Positions 1-6,663 of a DNA stretch of 24,135 nucleotides are shown in pieces (within the stretch, counting starts at the first letter, position 1; every line of letters begins with the position of its first letter). This DNA is from a virus, in IMG/VR virus record IMGVR_UViG_3300028193_000164, positions 1-24,135 of that record; one strand, 5' to 3'. Position numbers and translations under genes: made by a program. The notes under the pieces were generated by a model, which was not told where the DNA came from, searched no databases, and saw only the letters and a list, made by a program, of their open reading frames with translations.

Positions 1-16
1 CCTTCCTTATTTATCC

Positions 17-262
17 CTATTCCAATTCCCTATATTTATTTTTAAGCTTTATCATTATACCAAGTAGAAAATATTCTTTTTCACTATCCTTCTTGTTATA
101 TTTGCTATCATATTTAATACAGTATTCATATTGTGTTATAGCAAGCTCTAATAAATGTTCAAGTTCTTCTTTTGTGAGTTTTAAATTAAAATTAAAATCA
201 CTTTTCTTTGGAATATCCTTATCTTTCACAGTATTCTCACCTCCCTTCCTATTTACTTTCAT
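17..262 (-). CDS. Small hypothetical protein
   Basis: This encodes an 81-residue, highly charged protein of unknown function. Its C-terminal half, rich in E, K, Y and L, looks helical. No catalytic motif or membrane segment is visible. The ATG at 262 overlaps the stop codon of the upstream oxidoreductase gene as ATGA, so translation may be coupled. A GTG at 229 is an attractive alternative start because GGGAGGTGAG lies just ahead of it, which would give a 70-residue protein. It is the last complete gene of the leftward operon in this window. Confidence 0.6.
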   Translation of the reverse strand: MKVNRKGGENTVKDKDIPKKSDFNFNLKLTKEELEHLLELAITQYEYCIKYDSKYNKKDSEKEYFLLGIMIKLKNKYRELE

Positions 263-1377
263 AACATCCCCTCAAAATCCCTCGAACTAATATCCAACCC
301 CTCATCATTATTTATAGCTTTCAAATATTTCTGAGACTTATAGGCCATTAAGATTATGCTTAAGGATTTTCTTCCTTCGTAACCGTCAATTAATGGATTC
401 CAATTATTTCTAACCGCACCCACAAAATCCGCATATAGCGGGGAATGCCCATCTCCATAGATGTTGCCGTCTTCTAAATTGTATCCCCTTTGTACCTCTT
501 CTAAAGATTCCAAGCCATCTTCAAAGTCCCAGACTAAGATTTTATTTAAAGCCAGCCCGCCAATAACTACAGTCCCCTTTTCGCCTAATATAGTTAATGT
601 TTCTTCTAAGTTTTTAGGATATACGTTTACCGTTCCTTCTACATTTCCGATAGCTCCATTAGCGAATTTAATAATTATGCTTCCATAGTCTTCCGTATCG
701 ATATAGGGATGCATGTAATTTGCAGTCTGGCCATAAACAGAATCTATTCCGCTATCAATCATCCATTGTAAGAGGTCTATATTGTGGGTACATTGATTTA
801 TTAAGCAACCGCCGTCTAATCTCCAAGTACCTCGCCAAGCCGCTTTATCATAATATGCTTTGCTTCTATTCCATAAAACCTTAGCAGTACCGGCAAATAT
901 CCGGCCAAGTCTTCCTTCGTTTACCGCCTGTCTCAGCTTCTGTATAGGCTTATTAAATCTATTCTGGTGACAGACCGCTAATTTTAACCTATTATTTTTA
1001 GCCACCTTAATCATCTCATTAGCACCCGATATAGACATGGCCATTGGTTTTTCTACGATAACGTGTTTTCCGTGGTCCAGGCAGTAAAGGGCAATTTTAG
1101 CGTGATAACCTGATTCAGTACAAATAGAGCAGATATCGATATCTTCTTTTTGGAGCATTTGTTTGTAATCGGAATATGCTTTTGGCCATGTAGATGCTAT
1201 CGGTATATTCTCTTGCCGTGCTCTTTTTGTATATTCAACCACTTCATGTACAGCCTTGCATCTTAAAACATCACAAACCGCCACAAGTTCAATATCACAA
1301 TAATTATCTAATACCGCTTTAATATGGTTATCGGATATACTACCGCAACCGATTATAGCTAATTTTAATTTATTCAT
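259..1377 (-). CDS. Gfo/Idh/MocA family NAD(P)-dependent sugar oxidoreductase (WbpB/WlbA-like)
   Basis: This 372-residue protein is probably a cytoplasmic NAD(P)-dependent sugar dehydrogenase. The N-terminal Rossmann fold shows IIGCGSIS at residues 8-15. EKP, the family's catalytic lysine motif, is at 109-111. The C-terminal sugar domain has GGCLINQCTHNIDLLQW at about 189-205, with the expected His198 and Asp201. Length matches the family. The ATG overlaps the stop of the upstream aminotransferase gene (ATGA), and AAGGAGGAAA lies within that gene's last codons, so the two are translationally coupled. In the Pseudomonas and Bordetella pathways an enzyme of this family (WbpB/WlbA) oxidises UDP-GlcNAc-uronate at C3 before transamination, and the adjacent aminotransferase makes that the best guess. 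The exact substrate cannot be read from sequence; an inositol- or other sugar-oxidising relative is possible. Confidence 0.88.
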   Translation of the reverse strand: MNKLKLAIIGCGSISDNHIKAVLDNYCDIELVAVCDVLRCKAVHEVVEYTKRARQENIPIASTWPKAYSDYKQMLQKEDIDICSICTESGYHAKIALYCLDHGKHVIVEKPMAMSISGANEMIKVAKNNRLKLAVCHQNRFNKPIQKLRQAVNEGRLGRIFAGTAKVLWNRSKAYYDKAAWRGTWRLDGGCLINQCTHNIDLLQWMIDSGIDSVYGQTANYMHPYIDTEDYGSIIIKFANGAIGNVEGTVNVYPKNLEETLTILGEKGTVVIGGLALNKILVWDFEDGLESLEEVQRGYNLEDGNIYGDGHSPLYADFVGAVRNNWNPLIDGYEGRKSLSIILMAYKSQKYLKAINNDEGLDISSRDFEGML

Positions 1378-2558
1378 TTTCCTCCTTTATAAAATTCACT
1401 AATCTTATTTACTACATATTCCTGTTTTTCTTCTGTAAATTCCGGATACATGGGAAGAGCCAAGACGTGTTTACTCGCATTTTCCGCAACAGGGAAATCG
1501 CCAACCTTGTAGCCAAGATATTTAAAGCATTCTTGTAAGTGTAGGCATAAAGGATAATAGATGTTTGTACCTATACCGTTTTCTTTTAGATATTCTTGAA
1601 GTCCGTCCCGGTCTTTTGCGTAGATGACATATTGATTAAAGGTATGGTCTTTGTACTCACTATAACGGATATCATTTAGGGGAAGTTTTATCTTATTTAA
1701 TAAATTATATCGTTCAAATATTTCTTCATATTTATAGGCAATATTGTACCTATCACATAGCCACTTCTCTAAATATCTTAATTTAATGAGTAATACGGCA
1801 GCGTGTATTTCGTCTAAGCGGGAATTAATGCCTATAACTTTATGATAGTATTTGGGGTCTGCTCCATGAGAACGGAATATCCGGCAGTATTCAGTATACT
1901 CAGGAGAGGATGTTATGATCATCCCACCGTCTCCATAAGTACCTAGATTTTTTGTAGGATAAAAAGAAAAGGTAGCTAAATCTCCATAGCTTCCGGCTCT
2001 TTTTCTTTTATACTCTGCGCCAATAGCCTGGGCGCTATCCTCTACAACTTTTAAATTGTATCTGTTGGCTATGTCCATAATCTTATCCATTTCACACATC
2101 CGGCCGAACAGATGGACCGGGATAATGGCTTTTACGTCCAGGCCTGTTTTTTTGTCCATTAATTGACCGCCTGCTAATATGCAATGACCTATTATCCATT
2201 CTTCCAGTTTTGCAGGGTCCATATTATAAGTGTCCGGATCTATGTCTATGAATACCGGAGTTCCACCTGCCCTGACTATGCTTCCGGCAGTCGCGAAGAA
2301 GGTAAAGGGAGTCGTTAAAACATATTCCCCATACTTACCTACGCCCAACGCTTTCAGGGCGATATAAAGAGCATCCGAACCGTTGGCCACTCCTACGCCA
2401 TAACTGGCGCCTGAATATTCTGCAATAGATTTTTCAATATCTTTTACATTATCACCGTTTATATATACGCCGGATTCTATAACTGACTTAATGGCTGTAT
2501 CTAATTCGCCTTTTATAGAATTATATTGATCAACTAGATTTAGCTGAGATACTTTCAT
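1374..2558 (-). CDS. DegT/DnrJ/EryC1 PLP-dependent sugar aminotransferase (WbpE/WlbC-like)
   Basis: This is a 394-residue PLP-dependent aminotransferase that would convert a keto-sugar nucleotide to an amino sugar. Family motifs in order are NGSDALYIAL near the N-terminus (phosphate binding), the acidic EDSAQAIGA segment, and FYPTKNLGTYGDGG with the PLP lysine at about residue 203. The start at 2558 (MKVSQLNL) is preferred to an ATG 12 codons upstream because AAGGAG lies 10 nt before it and the family begins here. The stop of the preceding 53-residue ORF overlaps this ATG as TAATG. A dozen-residue insertion (around GGQLMDKKTG) precedes the conserved AIIPVHLFG. The coupled downstream oxidoreductase suggests joint action on UDP-GlcNAc-uronate, as in WbpB/WbpE. 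A host-derived O-antigen or capsule gene is the likely source. Confidence 0.88.
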   Translation of the reverse strand: MKVSQLNLVDQYNSIKGELDTAIKSVIESGVYINGDNVKDIEKSIAEYSGASYGVGVANGSDALYIALKALGVGKYGEYVLTTPFTFFATAGSIVRAGGTPVFIDIDPDTYNMDPAKLEEWIIGHCILAGGQLMDKKTGLDVKAIIPVHLFGRMCEMDKIMDIANRYNLKVVEDSAQAIGAEYKRKRAGSYGDLATFSFYPTKNLGTYGDGGMIITSSPEYTEYCRIFRSHGADPKYYHKVIGINSRLDEIHAAVLLIKLRYLEKWLCDRYNIAYKYEEIFERYNLLNKIKLPLNDIRYSEYKDHTFNQYVIYAKDRDGLQEYLKENGIGTNIYYPLCLHLQECFKYLGYKVGDFPVAENASKHVLALPMYPEFTEEKQEYVVNKISEFYKGGK

Positions 2559-2719
2559 TAATGACTTTCTCCTTTTTTGTTGGATTGTATCCAATCGTTA
2601 ACGGTTGTTTCAGGAGTTTCTTCTTTAGGCTCTAATTCGCTTAATAACTCATACTCCTCTTTTATTTTTTCTTTTTCTATTCTGTTTTCTATTTCGTCCA
2701 TGATCTTGTATGTATCCAT
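2558..2719 (-). CDS. Small acidic hypothetical protein
   Basis: This is a 53-residue ORF (MDTYKIMDEIENR... ending KKGESH). GGAGGGAAGAAA lies immediately before the ATG. The sequence is rich in E and K and probably helical, with no known motif. Its stop overlaps the aminotransferase start as TAATG, so it may couple translation of the sugar genes to the head gene operon. Function unknown. Confidence 0.6.
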   Translation of the reverse strand: MDTYKIMDEIENRIEKEKIKEEYELLSELEPKEETPETTVNDWIQSNKKGESH

Positions 2720-2730
2720 TTTCTTCCCTC

Positions 2731-2823
2731 CTATTCCGCCCAGTGACCCATAAGAGATTTTTTAATCAAAAGCCATATATCATCTAATATAGGTTTTAAC
2801 CACTTTTTAAGCATATTTAACAT
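2731..2823 (-). CDS. Tiny amphipathic peptide ORF
   Basis: A 30-residue ORF reads MLNMLKKWLKPILDDIW then a basic and hydrophobic tail. GAGGTGAAATAAA precedes the ATG, which lies 1 nt past the stop codon of the minor head gene. The composition (W, L, K) suggests an amphipathic or membrane-associated helix. It could be a real small phage peptide or a translational relay; nothing in the sequence assigns a role. Confidence 0.45.
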   Translation of the reverse strand: MLNMLKKWLKPILDDIWLLIKKSLMGHWAE

Positions 2824-2824
2824 T

Positions 2825-3889
2825 TTATTTCACCTCGATTACACTTTTCTTTAACTCAAACCCCTTTGTAAAATTATTACCAATCCAGTCTGGCATATTC
2901 TTATACCCTGCCAACTTTTCAGCATTATTTTTTAACCAATCTTCTGCTTTCTTTGGTATCTTATTTATATAATTAGATTTATCAATTTTACCGGTCTCCA
3001 TGTATTTTAGAGAATCTTTTTCGTTTAACATAATTGAAGTCGTGTAACAGATACAGCCCACATGCCAAATATCAAATATAAAGCCTTTGGGGTAAATTCC
3101 AGCTAGGTCATCGCACATATCCATTTGCGGATGATCAGCCGATAAATGCACCTCAATTCCTGTAATAAATGGTAACTGCTGTCTTCTCACATAGTCACTC
3201 ATTCTGTATGCCATGTTAATCTCATTTTTTGCCAGTCTCAAAGCATTTTTGTATGAACTTCTGTAGACACCGCTACCTGGGTGATAACCGCGAGCCGATT
3301 TACTCAAGACCAGTTTACCCTCGTGTCTTACCCTTCTAAATAACCTATTCGGTTCATTAAGATATTGCTTGATATCCCTTGCGATCCCCGCTGCACTTTT
3401 TCCGGTAGATATACCAGAAGCGAGGTAAAGTTCAATTTGGTCTTTTACCCCCGCTGCTATATTCCAGACTCTATCCGATATCTTTAATCCCGCTGTCGTC
3501 CGCGTAAGAAATGTATCTAACGCCTCCATATTTAACTGGTTAAACGAAGTCGGTATACCGTTTTTAGTTAGCTTAATCCCGTTAGCCCACTTGCCTATCA
3601 TTCTATTATTTTTTAGGTTGGCTAAATCCCAATTAGACACAACCCCATCTCCGATATAAGCCTCTATATCCTTGCTTAGCTTGCCTAATATGGTATCTAT
3701 CTGTTTTTCTAAGCCTTTATTGCGTATATAGAAAGAACCTTGAGAAACCGCAGTCGGGTTTTTCAGTTCAAAAATGCTAATTCGTTTAGCCAAATCTTTA
3801 GAAGCCTGGTTTAATACCGCCTCAATTTTCTTGTTGTATGCGATTATGGCTCTTATATGTTTTGATTCAAATTGTTCTTCTATGGTCAT
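2825..3889 (-). CDS. Minor head / head morphogenesis protein (Mu F / SPP1 gp7-like)
   Basis: This 354-residue protein resembles the portal-associated head morphogenesis proteins (Mu gpF / SPP1 gp7 group), which normally follow the portal gene. The N-terminal half is mainly helical. The C-terminal third holds KNEINMAYRMSDYVRR followed by an HLSADHPQMDMCDDLAG segment and WHVGCICYTTSI. That order of His and Cys residues is the metal-binding signature typical of this family (more often written HPxCRC). GAGGAGTATTAA precedes the ATG. In most relatives the gene abuts the portal. Here about 2.8 kb of non-structural genes separate the two, suggesting cargo insertion into the late operon. Family assignment is by pattern, not alignment. 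Confidence 0.82.
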   Translation of the reverse strand: MTIEEQFESKHIRAIIAYNKKIEAVLNQASKDLAKRISIFELKNPTAVSQGSFYIRNKGLEKQIDTILGKLSKDIEAYIGDGVVSNWDLANLKNNRMIGKWANGIKLTKNGIPTSFNQLNMEALDTFLTRTTAGLKISDRVWNIAAGVKDQIELYLASGISTGKSAAGIARDIKQYLNEPNRLFRRVRHEGKLVLSKSARGYHPGSGVYRSSYKNALRLAKNEINMAYRMSDYVRRQQLPFITGIEVHLSADHPQMDMCDDLAGIYPKGFIFDIWHVGCICYTTSIMLNEKDSLKYMETGKIDKSNYINKIPKKAEDWLKNNAEKLAGYKNMPDWIGNNFTKGFELKKSVIEVK

Positions 3890-3899
3890 TTAATACTCC

Positions 3900-4169
3900 T
3901 CAGCTTATACTTAAATCTTCAAAGGGATATTTCCTATAGTCTTTTATTTGATTGAAATAATTCTCAATTTCTTTTCTATAATAGAATATTTTAACATTTG
4001 AATTACCACGTTTTTCGAAATATTCCAATAGTTTCTTGGGTCTAATCCTTGTCCTGTGCATAGAAACTTTGTAACATTTTAATCCTTCTCTTATCCATTT
4101 ATAAACCGCCTGAATAGATACTCCCAAAACTTCCGCTGTTTCCTTAACTGTTAAATAATCATTACTCAT
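3900..4169 (-). CDS. MerR/excisionase-type helix-turn-helix protein
   Basis: This 89-residue DNA-binding protein starts MSNDYLTVKETAEVLGVS and continues QAVYKWIREGL, the pattern of the helix-turn-helix 17/excisionase family, in which a winged helix reads DNA. A second half with RTRIRPKKLLEYFEKRG matches the wing and basic tail. The start at 4169 is chosen because AAAGGAGATTTATT precedes it; a longer reading beginning 18 codons upstream would translate the repeat block and is rejected. A GGTNN repeat block with one hairpin lies between this gene and the RAMP-like gene, and the hairpin ends just before the ribosome site. It may regulate the module or bind its repeats, but that is inference. Confidence 0.8.
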   Translation of the reverse strand: MSNDYLTVKETAEVLGVSIQAVYKWIREGLKCYKVSMHRTRIRPKKLLEYFEKRGNSNVKIFYYRKEIENYFNQIKDYRKYPFEDLSIS

Positions 4170-4186
4170 AATAAATCTCCTTTCAC

Positions 4187-4256
4187 CTGCCCGAAGGCAG
4201 TTCCTTACCCCACCCCACCGCACCCCACTCTACCTAACCACGCCACACCAAACCAT
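4187..4256 (-). repeat. Short degenerate GGTNN pentamer block with one hairpin
   Basis: Read on the minus strand, positions 4256 to 4201 give about ten near-continuous 5-nt units of the form NNGGT, with a few mismatches (GTGGC, AGAGT). They end in GGAACTGCC, a TTCG loop and GGCAGGT. The hairpin stem CTGCC/GGCAG is at 4187-4200, closing a UUCG tetraloop in RNA. It lies in the spacer between the RAMP-like stop (4263) and the ribosome site of the HTH gene, so it would be in the HTH mRNA leader. It is a shorter copy of the array at 4834-5082. Confidence 0.85.
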
Positions 4257-4262
4257 ATTTAA

Positions 4263-4790
4263 TTATTTAAATTTTACTACTTCAAATCTACCAAAGTGAG
4301 GACGCCAATCGCCTATACCAATAAATTTTCCAGCATAAACAATTATCTCTTTTAATATATCTTTCTGCATTTGATCATCCATTACTAATAAAGTAAATTC
4401 CGCTTCCCAACCTTTTTTAAATGCAGGTCTACTTCTTAGAATCTGATTCCTTTGAATCTTAACAAATTCCTGATGATTATAATCAAATGTTTTCTTACCT
4501 AAAGGAATTTTATCAGGTTCAACTTCAACAGTAGCATTAATCATGTCTTTATAAGTTTTCCCCATTCTACCTTTGATCTTAAAATTTACTGCACCTTTAA
4601 CTAAAGAAGCTCTTAATTGTTTTGAAGGAATATAACAACCTATCTCATCATCAAAATACATTGAGTTTTCTGCTTCCTTAGAATAATCAGCTTCACCGGA
4701 TTTTTGTCTTGAATTATCTTCTTCAAAAGGTCTTTTATGTTGTAAATAATCAGCAATACCTTTGATCCTTACCTTAACCTCATAAGCCAT
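4263..4790 (-). CDS. Small RAMP / Cas7-like protein (tentative)
   Basis: This 175-residue protein has the outline of a single RAMP (ferredoxin-like RNA-binding) domain. It has an N-terminal strand MAYEVKVRIKGIADYLQHK, then YIPSKQLRASLVKGA resembling the I-P-x-S-x-L-R/K-G segment of Cas7/Csm3 proteins. The C-terminal IGIGDWRPHFGRFEVVKF is like the glycine-rich RAMP loop. No Cas6-type catalytic site or CRISPR array is seen. The start at 4790 is chosen because AAAGGAG lies 9 nt before it; an ATG 11 codons upstream would overlap the ribosome site. The gene is flanked on both sides by GGTNN repeat blocks, which makes the repeat RNA a natural binding candidate. The fold call rests on motif resemblance only; another phage family with a similar glycine-rich end is possible. 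Confidence 0.6.
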   Translation of the reverse strand: MAYEVKVRIKGIADYLQHKRPFEEDNSRQKSGEADYSKEAENSMYFDDEIGCYIPSKQLRASLVKGAVNFKIKGRMGKTYKDMINATVEVEPDKIPLGKKTFDYNHQEFVKIQRNQILRSRPAFKKGWEAEFTLLVMDDQMQKDILKEIIVYAGKFIGIGDWRPHFGRFEVVKFK

Positions 4791-4833
4791 TTTATTTTTC
4801 TCCTTTCTTATTATTTTTGGCAAGTCTCATGGC

Positions 4834-5082
4834 AACCGACCACACCAAACCACACCTGACCAAATTACCTCCCAAAAGGGAGTTCCAAACCAAACCGAAC
4901 CCCGGCACACCTTACCTTACCTTATCTAACCTGACCGAACCGCAAACCTGCCTGTGTGGCAGTTCCTCACCGAACCTCAGCTAACCACACCACACCAAAC
5001 CATAACTTGCTTGAAAGCAATCGCTTACCTGACCTTGTCTTACCTCAGCTTACCGCACCTGACCTAATCCAACCCCACCACA
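4834..5082 (-). repeat. Degenerate GGTNN pentamer array with interspersed hairpins
   Basis: The transcribed (minus) strand carries 30 GGT trinucleotides in about 250 nt, mostly spaced exactly 5 nt apart (for example GGTTTGGTGTGGTGTGGTTA). Intervening degenerate units such as GCTGA, GATAA and GACAA keep the phase. Three short hairpins interrupt it: TTGCT/AGCAA at 5007-5020, CTGCC/GGCAG at 4948-4962 and CTCCC/GGGAG at 4869-4882. The last two share the frame GGAACTSCC-loop-GGSAGGT with the hairpin at 4187-4200. The region is non-coding, begins 2 nt after the nuclease-like stop and ends about 30 nt before the RAMP-like ribosome site. It is not a CRISPR array, since there are no long identical repeats or spacers. 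On the plus strand it reads as C- and A-rich (ACCNN). Confidence 0.92.
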
Positions 5083-5084
5083 TT

Positions 5085-5459
5085 TTAACCATAGAAATAT
5101 TTCTTTAATAATTTTCTTGTAATTTTCTCATCCAAATAATTAATAACCGAATTTGCTATCCTTAAACAATTTACCCCGTTAATCTTACAAATTTTATCCT
5201 TCTTTGAATCTCTAACTTTTTGTTTTTTATCTTTGAAATGTGCCGCACCGCCGGGTTCAATAATAGCAACTAATTTACCATGCCTGAAAACTGCTATATC
5301 AGCGTGAGAGTTATTGCTCCAAAACTTTTTTAACCATTTATCTTCTGGCTCTGGAAACAATTCTTTTAATGGTATTTTTACTTTAAATTTTAATCTGGGG
5401 AAATTAGCATTGAGATGAGAATATAATTTCTCTATTACTGCTTCATCATTTTGTATCAT
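5085..5459 (-). CDS. Small PD-(D/E)XK-like protein (DUF559/DUF2726/Vsr-like)
   Basis: This 124-residue protein has the layout of a minimal restriction-endonuclease-like fold. It has HADIAVF (Asp about 54), a strand LVAIIEPGGAAHF with Glu and His in the positions seen in DUF559/DUF2726 proteins, RDSKKDKICKINGVNCLRI matching their conserved RD..K...C...G...LRI end, and a terminal helix. The usual E-x-K is replaced by E-P-G, so catalysis is uncertain. AAGGAGG lies 7 nt before the ATG, and a strong promoter sits 30-60 nt upstream. It is the first gene of the module that contains the pentamer array. It could be an active nickase or endonuclease, or a nucleic-acid-binding relative. Confidence 0.7.
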   Translation of the reverse strand: MIQNDEAVIEKLYSHLNANFPRLKFKVKIPLKELFPEPEDKWLKKFWSNNSHADIAVFRHGKLVAIIEPGGAAHFKDKKQKVRDSKKDKICKINGVNCLRIANSVINYLDEKITRKLLKKYFYG

Positions 5460-5490
5460 TTAACAACCTCCTTATAATAGCTATATTGGT

Positions 5491-5519
5491 AGTATAGTGT
5501 ATAAAAAGAAGATTGTCAA
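5491..5519 (-). promoter_or_regulatory. Sigma70-type promoter for the pentamer-array module
   Basis: On the minus strand TTGACA (5514-5519) is followed by a 17-nt spacer and TATACT (5491-5496), a near-consensus pair. A small dyad, CTATA-ctaccaa-TATAG, overlaps and follows the -10 and could be an operator. It lies in the 74-nt gap after the dehydrogenase gene and directly upstream of the nuclease-like gene, so the module can be expressed independently of the late operon. Confidence 0.8.
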
Positions 5520-5533
5520 ATTTATTGTTTACA

Positions 5534-6307
5534 CTAACTTAAAGTTCCCTTCTCTAATAAATTTACGTTTTCTTTATCAGCTTCTATTATTACTTTAGGT
5601 AATATTCCTTTCCCTTTTGCCGCCTTTATTAAAAATTTCAGGTCTTTTGGGAGACATTTACCGCCAGCCCCTCGATAATTATCAAATAGCGGGTCTAAAT
5701 GCATAGGGTTTATGTATTTATCCAGCTTGAAAGCCTTATGTAGTTGGTAATAGTCCGCACCGAAAGCCTTACATATATCATATAGCTCGTTTGCAAATAC
5801 GACCTTTACAGTGTATAAACTATTTAAGGCTACCTTAATCAATTCAGCTTCTACAGGTTTCATCATTAATATTTTTTTCTTATCAATTATAGGAGCGAAC
5901 AAAGTTTCAAATATCTTAAATGTTTCGGCTCTTTCAGTCCCTACTACAATTTTGTCAGGTTTAATTGAATCTTCCAAAGCTGACCGTTCTCTTAAAAATT
6001 CCGGTAAGAATACAAATTCCCTGTCGTATCCTTTAGCGAATTCCTCTGTCATACCGGGCAATATTGTAGACCGTATGCAGATAATCCCATCTTTATTCTT
6101 TTTATTTACATAACCTACTGCCTCTTTTATATCCTCGAATTTCATATCTGCTTTAGTTGGGACGCAAAGAAAAACTATTTCACAGTTAGCGATATTATCA
6201 GTTAAGCCTTTAGCAGGGTCATAGCGCTTGATGTTGTGGCCTAAATCTTCTAAGAGATTGCTTAGACTTTCTCCTATAACTCCGCAGCCTATAACACTTA
6301 ATTCCAT
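5534..6307 (-). CDS. Short UDP-glucose/GDP-mannose dehydrogenase family protein
   Basis: This is a 257-residue nucleotide-sugar 6-dehydrogenase. MELSVIGCGVIGESLS is the NAD-binding N-terminus. IVFLCVPT, RSTILPGMTEEF, EFLRERSALED and the catalytic loop GAGGKCLPKDLKFL (the Cys of GGxCxPKD) follow in family order. Typical UGD/WbpA enzymes are about 390-450 residues; this one stops shortly after the active-site loop and lacks the C-terminal nucleotide-binding domain. It would oxidise a UDP-hexose such as UDP-GlcNAc to the uronate. The start at 6307 is preferred because it coincides with the Rossmann fold start, although its ribosome site is weak; an ATG at 6346 is the alternative. With the aminotransferase and oxidoreductase at 259-2558 it could complete a WbpA-WbpB-WbpE-like route. 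Confidence 0.82.
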   Translation of the reverse strand: MELSVIGCGVIGESLSNLLEDLGHNIKRYDPAKGLTDNIANCEIVFLCVPTKADMKFEDIKEAVGYVNKKNKDGIICIRSTILPGMTEEFAKGYDREFVFLPEFLRERSALEDSIKPDKIVVGTERAETFKIFETLFAPIIDKKKILMMKPVEAELIKVALNSLYTVKVVFANELYDICKAFGADYYQLHKAFKLDKYINPMHLDPLFDNYRGAGGKCLPKDLKFLIKAAKGKGILPKVIIEADKENVNLLEKGTLS

Positions 6308-6311
6308 TTTT

Positions 6312-6644
6312 CTATATATTCTCTTCCCTTTTTTGCCAATCATCATAACTTTTTTGTGCTTCCTTTTCTGTTATTGGTCTTTCTCCAATAACAATTGCAA
6401 ATTCATCAGCCCCTGTATCTACCTGTTTTATCGTTGGAGATTTATATTTTTCTAAAGCACTTATTATCTCCTCAAAATCTGGCTGTTCTTTCCAATCCCA
6501 GAATATTATTTGTCTTCCGTTTATATTATCTTCCCCCTCTAACTTAGCATTATCTGGGTCAAACGCTGAACACGTAAGTGGAACCCCCATATTAATACTC
6601 CAATCTATACCCATGCCTATTTTTTTATCTTTCGTTTTTTTCAC
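6312..6644 (-). CDS. Hypothetical protein
   Basis: This encodes a 110-residue protein of unknown function. MGIDWSINMGVPLTC opens the protein and GADEFAIVIGERPITEKEAQK lies near the end. The tail is charged. I recognise no family. The GTG at 6644 overlaps a strong AGGAGG run, so the real start may differ; an internal ATG (MGIDWS) 10 codons in is also possible. It lies between the portal and sugar dehydrogenase genes, with 19 nt after the portal stop. Confidence 0.6.
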   Translation of the reverse strand: MKKTKDKKIGMGIDWSINMGVPLTCSAFDPDNAKLEGEDNINGRQIIFWDWKEQPDFEEIISALEKYKSPTIKQVDTGADEFAIVIGERPITEKEAQKSYDDWQKREENI

Positions 6645-6663
6645 CTCCTTCCCTTATCAATTT

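Noticed and set aside
4170-4223. N-terminal extension of the HTH protein (MRWGGVRNCLRAGE...)
   Set aside because: It would translate the pentamer block and hairpin. A proper ribosome site and ATG at 4169 start the conserved domain.
4834-5082. CRISPR array
   Set aside because: There are no 20-40 nt identical repeats with unique spacers; the unit is 5 nt and degenerate, and no Cas1, Cas2 or effector is nearby.
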